From NCBI GenBank assembly GCA_934155265.1, contig CAKPGU010000021.1, forward strand, positions 1-22,903: 22,903 nt of DNA, read 5' to 3'. The position numbers and the translations under genes were made by a program. The notes under the pieces are model-generated. The model was not told the DNA's origin. It searched no databases and worked only from the letters and a program-made list of their open reading frames with translations. This DNA is from an uncultured Clostridia bacterium (GTDB lineage: Bacteria; Bacillota; Clostridia; TANB77; CAG-508). Each line of letters starts with the position of its first letter. Positions within the stretch are counted from its first letter, which is position 1. Positions 6,879-15,386 of the stretch are shown here, in pieces.

Positions 6879-9800
6879 CTATTTATTAAAAATCTTTTTC
6901 TTTCTAACAATAAACTTATCAAATGTAGCAAGTATTGCTGGCAAGAATAGCATTATCAATATAATTGAACATAAAGTCCCTTTACACAATGTAATACAAA
7001 TTTTAGCTGTAATAGCTGTTGCAAACATACCAACTACAAATGTAACTATCACTAAAATAGAACCTGATGTAAGTATTGTATGAATAGAATGATTATATGC
7101 TTCAATCAAAGATTCTTTTCTATTTTTTGTTTGTCTAAACTCTAAATAATAAGATGTATATAAAATTCCATAATCTATTGTAGACCCCATTAATATACTT
7201 TGAACTATTAGTAATGCTATAAAGTATACAGATCCTCCTGAAAGTGATAATATCCCCATTGTCATGTAAACTGCACATTGTATAACTCCAACTAATATAA
7301 TTGGTGCTAAAAAGTCTTTAAATGTAATCATTACAACTATATATATTGCAATTATTGTTAATGCGGAAATCTTATCAAATTCAGTACCAAATGTTTTGCT
7401 CATTTCATAAGCCATTGGCGAGTCACCTATTATATTAAATTCTATACCTTCTGCATTAAATGTATCTTGTAATTTTTGAATATATTCAAAAGTATTATCT
7501 GCTTCTGGTTCAAATTTTGTATTTATAACAATTCTAGAATATTTACCACTTACTAATAACTTCTTGGCATCTGTAATAGTTTCTTTACTATCTGTTATTT
7601 CTGTTCTCATTTTATCATCAATAAAATCTGTAAATCTATCATCTTTTAAAATGTCATTATTTAAGAACTCAACAAATTGTTCTACTGTTAATGTCCAATT
7701 ATTATTGAAATCATAACTGCTTCCAAAATACATATAAACTAATTCTATTAGCTTTTCGTCTAATTCAGTATCAGATAATCTACAAAATATCCCATAAATC
7801 TCTGTTGCAGAATATTTTTTATTTTCTAAAGATGCTTTCATAACTCCATTAACTGTTTGTAATTTGTTTCTTGCATTTACATCAAATTTATCAGAATAAT
7901 CTGGATTTTGCATAACATCACTTAATAAAAATTCTACAAAGTTATTTACTGACATTGTTTGATTTGTATTTACATTTTTAGATACATATAAACCATATAA
8001 TAGTTTTAATTTTTCGTTATCTGTTCCTAATAAATTTCCAAGTTCTTGATATGTATATTTCTTATTGTTTAATACATCTTTCATTACAGTTTTAACTAAA
8101 TTTAAGTCTGAAATTGTGTCTGCTGATAATTGATTTTTTAGTTCTGAATCATTTTGATGATTTAGTATAAAGTTTACAAATTCTAATGGTGTTAAACTCT
8201 GAGTATTATTCTTAGTTGTATAAAGCATATACACACTTTTTAGTTTTGCTTCATCACTATTAATTAATGTAGCAAGTTCTGAATATGTATATGTTGTATT
8301 ATTTATTGTACTTGCCATAACTTGATTTAATAATACTAATTTTGCCTTTGTTTGTTCATCTATACTATTTGATACTTCAGCATTATCAATATTGTTTAAA
8401 ATGATATTTACAAATTCATATGGTGTTGATTTCCAACTTGATGTATTTCCGCTTAACATATCTATTAAATTATATAATTGATTAACTTGTTTTGTTGATA
8501 ATCCTAAAATGCTTGAAATCTGTGTAGATGTATATAATGTTTTATTTTCTGTGCATGTATCATCAATTATTAATTTTAATAGTTTTAAATTATTGACTGT
8601 TGTTTCCTCTAAACTAAATACTCCTGAATCTTGACCACCTTCTGTTGATGTATTTGCAATTTGCATTATCATATTAACAAATTCTTGTGGTGTCATCATA
8701 TAAGAGTCTGATAAGCCTCCAATATAATAAATCGTTTCTACTAAATTAGGTCGTATTGTGTCAAATATCTGTGCTAAATTTGTTTTTGGTAGTTTTGTAC
8801 TATTAATATTGTTTTCATTTTTAGCAAAGAATGATACACTTTGTAATGCTGATAAGTCATAAGATTTCAAATAATCTGTTGTACTATTTATTGTATTAAC
8901 TTGATTTATAAAATCTGATATACTCATTTTTGTTCCACTATCTTGTGCAGAATATTTTAAGTACAATAATTTTACTACTGATGCTTCATCTAATCCAAAT
9001 AAGTTTGAAAGTTCATTTGATGTCATTTCTTTATTAATTGTATTTATATTACTATAAGCATTTAATAATTTAATATTTGTTATTGTTTCATTATCAAAGT
9101 CACTTGCATATTCACTATTTAGAACATCATTTAACACAAAATTAGTAAATTCATTTATGCTCATTTTAGTATCTATATTGCCACATAAAACATAATATTT
9201 ATATAAATCAGATGTTTGTTTTTGACTCATATCAAATAATTTTGCCATTTCATTTGATGTCATTTTTTTATTTATAGTGTCTTTTGATATATATTTTGAT
9301 AATTTATTTAAATCTGCTCTTGTTTGGCTATCTACTTCAGAAGCATATTTTTCATCTGTAAGCACTTGTGTGTTCATAAAGTTAATAAATTCATTTATAG
9401 ATAGTTTTAAATTATTATTTTTAGAGTTATAATATGTAAATATATCTTTTACATCTGATTCATCAATCTCTAATATACTTGCTATATCAGAAGCTGTTCT
9501 TTGTTTATTTATATTTTCTTCTGTTGTAAAGTTCTTTAATCTGTCTATATTGTTCTTTGTTGGCTCATCAATTTTATCTTTCATGTCATCTTGTTTTAAA
9601 ACATCATTTTGAACAAAATTTACAAATTCATCAAATGTCATTTGATTACCTTCATTTGGATTATAATATTTGTAATATATAACTTTTAAAAGGTAATCCT
9701 GTACGTCTGTATCTGAACCTAAATCATTTAATTTTGGGATCATTTCATTATATTTTAATTTTTCATTGATTGTATTTGAATAACCTAATACCTGATTTAC

Positions 9801-11009
9801 ATTATCATTTTCTTTTATTTCATTTAAATGTTTTGCAACTTTTTCTTCATCATCTGTATTATAGATTATTGCTATCTGATTATTTTTACCAAATACTTTT
9901 CCAACTTCATCATTATCTGAACTTGTATATGCAATATCTAGATTTCCTTTTAAGAAAAAGCTTGCTATAAATACTGCTACAAATCCTATTGTTAAAGGAT
10001 ATCTAGCTTTATTACTGAATTTTCCTAGCCAGTCTAGTTTTATACTAGGACTTTTCTTTTTAGTTTTTGATATAATTTTATCAAATTTTAAAATTAATCC
10101 TGGCAATACACAGAATATGCTTAATAAGCTAAATAATACACCTTTTGCAAGTACTAAGCCTAAATCTTTACCAATAGTAAAACTCATAAATACTAAACAA
10201 ATTAGTCCAACTATAGTTGTTATTGAACTGCTTGATATTGATTGAATACTATTGCTTAAAGCACTTTTCATTGCTTTCTTTATATCTGACTCATTTTCTT
10301 TTTCTTGTCTAAATCTATTCATTAACATTATTGAATAGTCCATTGATAATGCTAATTGTAATATTGCTGATATAGAGCTTGTAATATTAGATACACTATC
10401 AAATATTATATTTGTTCCATTATTTAATAAAATTGCTATTAAAATTGAGAACAAAAACAAAAATGGTTCAACATAAGATTCACACATAAAAAGTAATATA
10501 ATTATTACCCCAGATATTGCAACTACTAATATCCATGTTGGTAGTACAACTTCATTTTCGTCCGCAATGTCTCCATCTGTTTCAAAATCATAATCTTTAT
10601 ACTTTTCTTCTATACCTTCATATACATTTTTAGCAGTTTCTGAATCACTTTTAGCATCTACATTAACAGTATATAATGTATAATCTCCTTTGTTGTAATC
10701 TTCACTGTCATCATGGTCAACTGAATCAACATTTTCTGTTTCTTCTAGTTCTTTTAAAATTGTTTGTTTTTCGTCATCAGTTAATCCTTTGAACATTATA
10801 CTAAATGAACTTGTTGTATGAACATCTGAGAATTCTTCGTCCATTTTATCTAATCCAATTCTAGTTTCAGAATCACTAGGTAAATACTCTGTTATATCTT
10901 TGTTTATTTTTACTTTTTGTGATGTGAATACACATATAATTGCGAGTATAATAAATATTGGAATAATAAAATTTCTCTTTTCTACAATAAAATTTGAAAT
11001 TTTCTTCAT
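6879..11009 (-). CDS. RND/MMPL-family transporter with a repeat-filled extracytoplasmic loop
   Basis: The protein has 1376 residues, much longer than most MMPL-type exporters (about 700-1000). The fold is the usual two halves of six membrane segments: TM1 14-30; a first loop to 156; TM2-6 about 157-305, including the family motif LALSMDYSIMLMNRFRQE (219-236); TM7 338-354; TM8-12 about 1213-1362, with the equivalent GSTIDYGILYTSYYLEF (1275-1291). The second loop (356-1210) is about 850 residues, against about 125 for the first. Residues 456-1130 hold nine copies of a helical repeat of about 80 residues, each with a segment like MS..EFVNFILNDVL. The N-terminus is a membrane anchor and GGAAGGTGA precedes the ATG. 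Substrate unknown; lipid or hydrophobic cargo would fit the family. Confidence 0.88.
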   Translation of the reverse strand: MKKISNFIVEKRNFIIPIFIILAIICVFTSQKVKINKDITEYLPSDSETRIGLDKMDEEFSDVHTTSSFSIMFKGLTDDEKQTILKELEETENVDSVDHDDSEDYNKGDYTLYTVNVDAKSDSETAKNVYEGIEEKYKDYDFETDGDIADENEVVLPTWILVVAISGVIIILLFMCESYVEPFLFLFSILIAILLNNGTNIIFDSVSNITSSISAILQLALSMDYSIMLMNRFRQEKENESDIKKAMKSALSNSIQSISSSSITTIVGLICLVFMSFTIGKDLGLVLAKGVLFSLLSIFCVLPGLILKFDKIISKTKKKSPSIKLDWLGKFSNKARYPLTIGFVAVFIASFFLKGNLDIAYTSSDNDEVGKVFGKNNQIAIIYNTDDEEKVAKHLNEIKENDNVNQVLGYSNTINEKLKYNEMIPKLNDLGSDTDVQDYLLKVIYYKYYNPNEGNQMTFDEFVNFVQNDVLKQDDMKDKIDEPTKNNIDRLKNFTTEENINKQRTASDIASILEIDESDVKDIFTYYNSKNNNLKLSINEFINFMNTQVLTDEKYASEVDSQTRADLNKLSKYISKDTINKKMTSNEMAKLFDMSQKQTSDLYKYYVLCGNIDTKMSINEFTNFVLNDVLNSEYASDFDNETITNIKLLNAYSNINTINKEMTSNELSNLFGLDEASVVKLLYLKYSAQDSGTKMSISDFINQVNTINSTTDYLKSYDLSALQSVSFFAKNENNINSTKLPKTNLAQIFDTIRPNLVETIYYIGGLSDSYMMTPQEFVNMIMQIANTSTEGGQDSGVFSLEETTVNNLKLLKLIIDDTCTENKTLYTSTQISSILGLSTKQVNQLYNLIDMLSGNTSSWKSTPYEFVNIILNNIDNAEVSNSIDEQTKAKLVLLNQVMASTINNTTYTYSELATLINSDEAKLKSVYMLYTTKNNTQSLTPLEFVNFILNHQNDSELKNQLSADTISDLNLVKTVMKDVLNNKKYTYQELGNLLGTDNEKLKLLYGLYVSKNVNTNQTMSVNNFVEFLLSDVMQNPDYSDKFDVNARNKLQTVNGVMKASLENKKYSATEIYGIFCRLSDTELDEKLIELVYMYFGSSYDFNNNWTLTVEQFVEFLNNDILKDDRFTDFIDDKMRTEITDSKETITDAKKLLVSGKYSRIVINTKFEPEADNTFEYIQKLQDTFNAEGIEFNIIGDSPMAYEMSKTFGTEFDKISALTIIAIYIVVMITFKDFLAPIILVGVIQCAVYMTMGILSLSGGSVYFIALLIVQSILMGSTIDYGILYTSYYLEFRQTKNRKESLIEAYNHSIHTILTSGSILVIVTFVVGMFATAITAKICITLCKGTLCSIILIMLFLPAILATFDKFIVRKKKIFNK
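8479..9644 (-). repeat. part of the ~80-residue tandem protein repeat in the RND transporter
   Basis: This span covers the middle of the repeat array, which as a whole runs from about 7620 to 9644. The recurring anchor is (K/T)(M/L)(S/T)..EF(V/I)NF, seen at protein residues about 456, 535, 615, 694, 771, 860, 938, 1018 and 1106. The spacing is therefore 77 to 89. Between anchors a second conserved segment recurs, like T..EL..LLG.....LKLLY.LY. The copies have diverged strongly in sequence, so this is an old duplication and not a recent DNA-level repeat. Confidence 0.7.
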
Positions 11010-11024
11010 CTAATAATCACCTTC

Positions 11025-11063
11025 CTTGTTACATTAAACAAGAAGCAAATCTCTTTGCCTCTT
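11025..11063 (-). promoter_or_regulatory. two overlapping hairpins in the RND transporter leader
   Basis: On the minus strand, AAGAGGCAAA and TTTGCTTCTT (11040-11063) pair over ten positions with one G-U and a GAGA loop. CTTGTT and AACAAG (11025-11042) pair over six. The two share three bases, so they cannot both form fully. The first starts at the predicted transcription start and the second ends at the ribosome site. They could protect the 5' end, attenuate translation or, as DNA, bind a repressor. Confidence 0.45.
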
Positions 11064-11067
11064 TACA

Positions 11068-11095
11068 ATTATATATTATACTCCCTCTTTGTGAA
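11068..11095 (-). promoter_or_regulatory. promoter of the RND transporter gene
   Basis: TTCACA (11090-11095) and TATAAT (11068-11073) lie 16 bases apart on the minus strand. A second TATAAT at 11075-11080 lies seven bases upstream. Confidence 0.55.
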
Positions 11096-11128
11096 CTCTA
11101 TGTTAACAAATTCCATTTTTGGAAAATT

Positions 11129-11884
11129 TTATCGCACTATTTCTTTGCTGTCAATTTCTAGTAAACTTTTTAAGTACTCTCTTTTAGGATTATTAAATTT
11201 ATTTAATTCTTCTGATGTTATTCCCTTTTTTATAAAGTGAATTTTACTAAATTCTATTTCTAAATTATTATCTTTTAAATATTTTAAATAATTTTCATAA
11301 TATTCTTGCATTTGGGATTTTTTCATATTTAGTTCACCTTTTGCAAATAATATATATGTATGTACATCTTCACTTGGTAAACTTATATATTTTATTTTAA
11401 AATGCTTTACTTGTTTCTTATCTTGTAAATCAATATTTAGTTCTTCTTTGCATTCTCTTATTATGGTATTAAATATGTCTATTTTCCCATCTTTTATATC
11501 ATTATTATCAGCACTTCCTCCTGATATTTGCATGCAATGTGGAAACGAAGTATTGTCTGCTAATTCTCCAACTATATAATAATTATCACTGGTTTCTAAT
11601 AAACATCCAGCTACTAAACTACTACAAGCATATTCTTTAGGTAATCCTATTCGTTCATCATATAAGTAATGGGCATAATTCGTTTTCTTACAAGTAATTA
11701 ATATTTGATTACTTTCTCTCTTACATTTTTCTACACACATTAATTCTCCATTCCATAAATTTGGATTTTCGGATTTGCATTGTTTCCAAAACTCATCTAT
11801 TTTTCCTAGTATTTCTTTGGGTAATTTAAGTTGTTCATCTTTAATTTCTACTTTTGTAATTGTTTTTTCAATATTCTTTACCAT
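11129..11884 (-). CDS. NUDIX-family hydrolase, atypical Nudix box
   Basis: Numbered from the ATG at 11884 the product has 251 residues. The core shows GGSAD (122-126) followed by RECKEELNID (143-152), the REXXEE part of the Nudix box that binds the catalytic metal. The expected upstream glutamate of the box is not visible, and Asn replaces the usual Gly after EEL. The N-terminal part with NPNLWNGELMCVE (40-52) resembles NUDIX proteins that act on nucleoside-diphosphate derivatives, but the substrate cannot be read. A GTG five codons upstream is also in frame; GGAG nine bases before the ATG supports the shorter start. It lies 16 bases after the HAD gene and is the last gene of the Sel1-HAD-NUDIX run. 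Confidence 0.78.
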   Translation of the reverse strand: MVKNIEKTITKVEIKDEQLKLPKEILGKIDEFWKQCKSENPNLWNGELMCVEKCKRESNQILITCKKTNYAHYLYDERIGLPKEYACSSLVAGCLLETSDNYYIVGELADNTSFPHCMQISGGSADNNDIKDGKIDIFNTIIRECKEELNIDLQDKKQVKHFKIKYISLPSEDVHTYILFAKGELNMKKSQMQEYYENYLKYLKDNNLEIEFSKIHFIKKGITSEELNKFNNPKREYLKSLLEIDSKEIVR

Positions 11885-11900
11885 ATTAAATTTCTCCACT

Positions 11901-12512
11901 CTATATTAGTATATTATCGTTTATTAATTTATCTTTTAGTTTTTGAAAATCTTTTATATTAAAAATATACCCTTCCATGCCGCATTTTCTACTAGCTAAT
12001 ATATTTTTTTCACTATCATCTATAAAAAAACATTCCTGAGGAACTAAATCAAATTTTTCAAATAATCTATAATATATTTCTTCATTTGGTTTCATCATTT
12101 TTTCCACTGCCGATATTAAAAAACCATCAAAATATTTTCCTATTTCTAATTTTTTTACATATTCATATACAGGTATATGTGTATTTGATAATGCATATAT
12201 TTTATAGTTATTTTCCTTTAATTCTTTAATCAAATCACAAATTTCTTGATTTATTGGCATCTTTGTATACCATGTTCTCATTATTTCTTCTACTTTATTT
12301 TTTAAATTAGTAGGTAACTTTTCTTTAAATAATGGAATAATTTCTTGATATTCCATTGAACCATCATCTAGTTTAAACCATTCATCAGACTTAAAAATTA
12401 CATTTTTTAATATTTCTTGTTCTTCTTTATTATTGGAATAATTTGTTACAATTTCATCTTGATTCCATTCAAATAGAACATTTCCAAAGTCAAATATTAT
12501 ATTTTCTATCAT
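11901..12512 (-). CDS. HAD-superfamily (subfamily IA, YihX-like) phosphatase
   Basis: The product has 203 residues. All four HAD motifs are visible: the nucleophile Asp8 in FDFGNVLFEW, Ser109 in ALSNT, Lys141 in MMKPNEEIY, and the acidic pair Asp165-Asp166 in FFIDDSEKN. The FDFGNV form of motif I is shared with E. coli YihX, a sugar-phosphate phosphatase. The four-helix cap between motifs I and II spans about residues 15-90. The substrate is unknown; a small phosphorylated metabolite is likely. AGAGAGGA lies seven bases before the ATG. It is followed closely by the NUDIX gene and preceded by a 60-base gap after the Sel1 gene without a terminator, so the three are probably co-transcribed. Confidence 0.88.
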   Translation of the reverse strand: MIENIIFDFGNVLFEWNQDEIVTNYSNNKEEQEILKNVIFKSDEWFKLDDGSMEYQEIIPLFKEKLPTNLKNKVEEIMRTWYTKMPINQEICDLIKELKENNYKIYALSNTHIPVYEYVKKLEIGKYFDGFLISAVEKMMKPNEEIYYRLFEKFDLVPQECFFIDDSEKNILASRKCGMEGYIFNIKDFQKLKDKLINDNILI

Positions 12513-12572
12513 TTACTTTTCCTCTCTTTCTCTATTTCCTTTATTTTTTATATTCTAGCCTTTTAGCAATTA

Positions 12573-13160
12573 TTATCGTTCTATTTCACTATAACCAAAT
12601 TCTTTATATTTGTCTATTGCTCTTTTTAATCCAGCATTTTTGGCTATTCTTAAGAATAATTCAGACTTTTCTATATCAACAGCTCCACCTACACCTTCTC
12701 TATAAAACTTATATCCCAAATCATAATATGCTGCGATATGACCTAATTTAGCACATTTTTCTAATATTTCTCTAGCTTTCTCAAAATTTTGTTCAACTCC
12801 ACCAATTCCATAATTATAATAAGCTGCTTCTACAAAAGTAGCATATACCATCTCATTTTGTTCTATTTTTTCACCATTTTGCATCTGCAATAATTTTGGT
12901 AATGTATATTTTAGTATAGTATCTCCTTTTACTTTATCAACATGTAATTCATTCTCCAGTCCAAACAAATAAGACATTCCTACTGAATATTGGCTTAAAG
13001 GATAATTATCAAAATTTTTCATATAATATTGTAATGCCTTTTTATAATCCTGAGTTGCTCCATTTTCCTCTAAATCATAACTTCTGCCCAAAATATAATT
13101 AGCAAATGGTGTATTTAGTTTTTCTAATTCTTTTAAATTGAATTTTATAATATCACTCAT
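12573..13160 (-). CDS. Sel1-like repeat (TPR-like) protein
   Basis: The product has 195 residues, no signal peptide and no membrane segment. At least three Sel1-like repeats can be seen by their A...LG..Y..G......A..Y....A spacing: about residues 17-52, 106-143 and 144-180. The middle one shows AYYNYGIGGVEQNFEKAREI (113-132). These form helical pairs used as protein-interaction scaffolds; the partner is not indicated. GGTGA precedes the ATG. It is the first gene of the run with the HAD and NUDIX genes and has a promoter at 13273-13300 with a leader of roughly 105 bases containing a perfect hairpin. Confidence 0.8.
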   Translation of the reverse strand: MSDIIKFNLKELEKLNTPFANYILGRSYDLEENGATQDYKKALQYYMKNFDNYPLSQYSVGMSYLFGLENELHVDKVKGDTILKYTLPKLLQMQNGEKIEQNEMVYATFVEAAYYNYGIGGVEQNFEKAREILEKCAKLGHIAAYYDLGYKFYREGVGGAVDIEKSELFLRIAKNAGLKRAIDKYKEFGYSEIER

Positions 13161-13199
13161 TTAAATCACCATCTTTTCTATTTAGATTCGTATTAATTC

Positions 13200-13224
13200 A
13201 GATATCGACAAAATGTCGATATCT
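13200..13224. promoter_or_regulatory. perfect 11-base-pair hairpin in the Sel1 gene leader
   Basis: AGATATCGACA and TGTCGATATCT flank AAA. On the plus strand it is followed by CAC and seven T, like a terminator for a plus-strand transcript; on the minus strand it sits about 40 bases before the Sel1 start codon with no U-run. It could be an operator, an RNA leader element or a terminator for an antisense transcript. Confidence 0.5.
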
Positions 13225-13272
13225 CACTTTTTTTCTTCTGTAATTCTTTTATAAATTTTTTATTATGTACAA

Positions 13273-13300
13273 ATTATATCAGAAATATATATTTTTTCAA
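13273..13300 (-). promoter_or_regulatory. promoter of the Sel1-HAD-NUDIX operon
   Basis: TTGAAA (13295-13300) and TATAAT (13273-13278) are 16 bases apart on the minus strand. Confidence 0.6.
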
Positions 13301-13305
13301 TTAAT

Positions 13306-13350
13306 AATGTGAAACAATTTTTGAAAATTTCATTAATTTTGTTTCACATT
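13306..13350. repeat. inverted repeat upstream of the Sel1 operon promoter
   Basis: AATGTGAAACAA (13306-13317) and TTGTTTCACATT (13339-13350) are perfect 12-base arms 21 bases apart. The left arm begins six bases upstream of the -35 box, a position suiting a regulator binding to both arms. On the plus strand the right arm runs into a T-rich stretch, so a plus-strand terminator is an alternative. Confidence 0.5.
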
Positions 13351-13429
13351 TTTATTTTTCTCATTATTTTTTTACCAATAATATCACTTTTTTAATACTT
13401 TTAATTCAAAATTTGTGATAATTTATACA

Positions 13430-13616
13430 AAGAAAGACTTGAAATATAAACTTTGAATGAAATGACGAATGTGCATGGAGAAATTTTAGAAATTCTATGC
13501 AGTTTTATGGAAAGAGTTCACGAGAGTGGAAGGGTGCCATAAAACAAGTTAGAATTTCTTAAATTTCGTAATAAGCCGAGGAATGTAATGAAAAGTTTAT
13601 ATTTCAAGTCTTTCTT
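13430..13616 (+). ncRNA. candidate structured RNA (or MITE-like element) with long closing stem
   Basis: The 187-base element is closed by a perfect 25-base inverted repeat (13430-13454 with 13592-13616). Inside it are a 24-25 base bubble on each side, a second stem of 18 positions with one mismatch (13480-13497 with 13550-13567), and a third stem GTTTTATGG/CCATAAAAC (13502-13510 with 13537-13545). The top is TTCAC-GAGA-GTGGA (13517-13530), a GNRA-loop hairpin with one G-U pair. The G-U pair and GNRA loop exist only in the plus-strand RNA. An alternative hairpin TGCAT/ATGCA (13472-13476 with 13497-13501) would compete with the second stem. Length and stem-bubble-stem layout resemble 6S RNA, but I recognise no sequence signature of any RNA family. 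No clear promoter or classical terminator is visible. Confidence 0.45.
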
Positions 13617-13644
13617 ATAAAAAATCAATCAAGAGTATAGAAAA

Positions 13645-13676
13645 AAAGATCAGTCAATTCTCATTAACTAATCTTT
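13645..13676 (-). terminator. terminator of the two-component operon
   Basis: On the minus strand AAAGATTAGT and ACTGATCTTT pair over ten positions with one wobble, followed by UUUU, directly after the stop codon at 13682. Confidence 0.8.
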
Positions 13677-13681
13677 AAAAT

Positions 13682-14230
13682 TTATTTAGTCAAACTATTA
13701 ACATTTTTCAAGAAAATAATACTTTCAATAATATCTAATATAGAATAAATTAATATAATAGTTCCTATTGTAACAACAATGGCTCCAGAATTGCATATAA
13801 TAAACACTCCACATATTATCATAGCAAATGCAATAATTAAGCTATAAATCCAAGTATTTGATTCTATTACTTTTAATTTAGCAGATAAACTCATTCTAAT
13901 AATCGCACTATATACAATCCAAATTCCTATCATAATTCTAAATATAGCACCAATTTGATTACTATATGCTATAGTAACAGCTCCTATAATAATAGCTATA
14001 ATTCCTAATGCCATATCATAATTAAACATATTATAAATTTCTTTATTTTTAATATAATTAATTCCTTTATATAATCCAACTGCAATAAACATTATTCCAA
14101 TCACATAAGATATAAATTTAACAGTTCCTTCTGGATATGCTATTAATATTATTCCTAATATTGCAAATATAATTGATGATACTAAAGATGCCTTACCTGT
14201 CTTTTTTAAAACACTGTCTAAATATTCCAT
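13682..14230 (-). CDS. DUF308/HdeD-like membrane protein
   Basis: The product has 182 residues and is almost entirely hydrophobic, with six predicted membrane segments arranged as three similar hairpins: about residues 16-32 and 38-54, 70-88 and 92-112, 126-146 and 150-172. Each hairpin has the small-residue pattern (I/L)(L/I)G(I/V)(I/L)(L/I)I. This is the DUF308 arrangement seen in HdeD, an acid-resistance membrane protein of E. coli; in Firmicutes the function is not established. GAAGGGTGG lies seven bases before the ATG. It starts 18 bases after the histidine kinase gene and is the last gene of its operon, so it may be an output, modulator or envelope partner of that sensor. Confidence 0.82.
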   Translation of the reverse strand: MEYLDSVLKKTGKASLVSSIIFAILGIILIAYPEGTVKFISYVIGIMFIAVGLYKGINYIKNKEIYNMFNYDMALGIIAIIIGAVTIAYSNQIGAIFRIMIGIWIVYSAIIRMSLSAKLKVIESNTWIYSLIIAFAMIICGVFIICNSGAIVVTIGTIILIYSILDIIESIIFLKNVNSLTK

Positions 14231-14248
14231 AAAAATTCCACCCTTCTT

Positions 14249-15355
14249 TTATATAACAATTTTATTTGTTTCTTCCTTTTTTGGAAGAACTACAGTAAAT
14301 GTTGTTCCTTTTCCTTTTTCACTTTCAACATTTATTTCTCCATTTGAAATTTCAACAATCCTTTTTACAATAGCAAGACCAAGTCCGCTTCCTTCACCTG
14401 AATGAGATTTATCTATTTGATAAAACCTTGTATATATCATTTCTAGTTCATCACTATCCATGCCTATACCATTATCTTTTATACTTACCTCAATCTTATC
14501 TTGCACAATATCAATTTTTACTGATATCTTTCCATTTTCATTCGAAAATTTAATAGCATTATCTAATAAGTTTGTCCATACTTGAAATAATAAATCTTCA
14601 TCACCATAAAAATAAACTTCTTTTGCATCTATTGAAAAATTAATATTTTTGTCTTTCCATTTTGGCTCTAGTAATAGAACTGCCTTTTTTATTTGCTCTG
14701 ATAAATTGATTTCTTCATTATTTATTATTTTATCTTGATGTTGCAATTTTGCTAATTTTAAGATGTTGCTTGATAATTTTAGTAGTCGATTCGTCTCTTC
14801 TAGTATAATGTTTATATATTCTTTTCTTTCTTGTTCAGATAAATTATTATCATCTAAAAGTTTTGCAAAACCTTGTATAGAATTAATAGGTGTTTTTATT
14901 TCATGAGATACATTATCTATAAAATCTTTTTGTAATATTTCTGTTTTTCCTAGTTGTTTTACCATCCTATTAAAATTATCAACTAATTCTTTTGTTTCAT
15001 CATCTCTTTTAGTTTCCAGTCTAACTGAAAAGTCTCCTTCTGCAACTTTTTTTGTTGCCTCAATGCTCTTTTTTAATGGTTCTGCTAACATTTTAGTTGA
15101 TATTCTTATAATTGCAAAACTAATGAGTACCGTATTTACAACTATTATTCCTACACCTAATTTAAATATTTTCCATAATTCTCTTTTTTCTGTTTCATTA
15201 TCTAAGTTAAATACCAAATATTGTGATATAGCTTGATGTGTGAATATATACAATCCTATTGCTGAAAGAATAATTACTAATATAATTGCAACAGCTAATT
15301 GAACAACTAATCTTCTTTGTATTGTTCTTTTTGTTCCAAAAACTTTATCTTTCAT
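14249..15355 (-). CDS. sensor histidine kinase (HAMP, HisKA, HATPase)
   Basis: From the ATG at 15355 the product has 368 residues. Two membrane segments (about 18-37 and 66-84) enclose only about 28 outside residues, so it probably senses within the membrane or through a partner, not by a large sensor domain. A HAMP domain follows (about 85-137), then HisKA with the phospho-accepting His151 in NVSHEIKTP, then HATPase with the N box NLLDNA (262-267), G1 DNGIGM (294-299), the F box YTRFYQ (308-313) and G2 GSGLGLAIV (322-330). All kinase motifs are intact. An in-frame TTG ten codons upstream lacks a ribosome site; AAAGGA precedes the ATG, though 12 bases away. It follows the regulator gene by 31 bases and is its cognate kinase. 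Confidence 0.93.
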   Translation of the reverse strand: MKDKVFGTKRTIQRRLVVQLAVAIILVIILSAIGLYIFTHQAISQYLVFNLDNETEKRELWKIFKLGVGIIVVNTVLISFAIIRISTKMLAEPLKKSIEATKKVAEGDFSVRLETKRDDETKELVDNFNRMVKQLGKTEILQKDFIDNVSHEIKTPINSIQGFAKLLDDNNLSEQERKEYINIILEETNRLLKLSSNILKLAKLQHQDKIINNEEINLSEQIKKAVLLLEPKWKDKNINFSIDAKEVYFYGDEDLLFQVWTNLLDNAIKFSNENGKISVKIDIVQDKIEVSIKDNGIGMDSDELEMIYTRFYQIDKSHSGEGSGLGLAIVKRIVEISNGEINVESEKGKGTTFTVVLPKKEETNKIVI

Positions 15356-15386
15356 TTTTAATCTCGTTCCTTTCTCAAGGCACAAA

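Noticed and set aside
7620..9644. DNA-level tandem repeat in the RND gene
   Set aside because: The repeats are clear only in the protein; the nucleotide copies have diverged, so this is not a satellite or recent expansion.
13430..13616. Insertion sequence
   Set aside because: There is no transposase frame inside and no clear target duplication beside the arms; only a MITE-like or RNA interpretation is left.
15356..15385. TTG start adding ten residues to the histidine kinase
   Set aside because: There is no ribosome site before it, and the added residues precede a normal Lys-rich kinase start.
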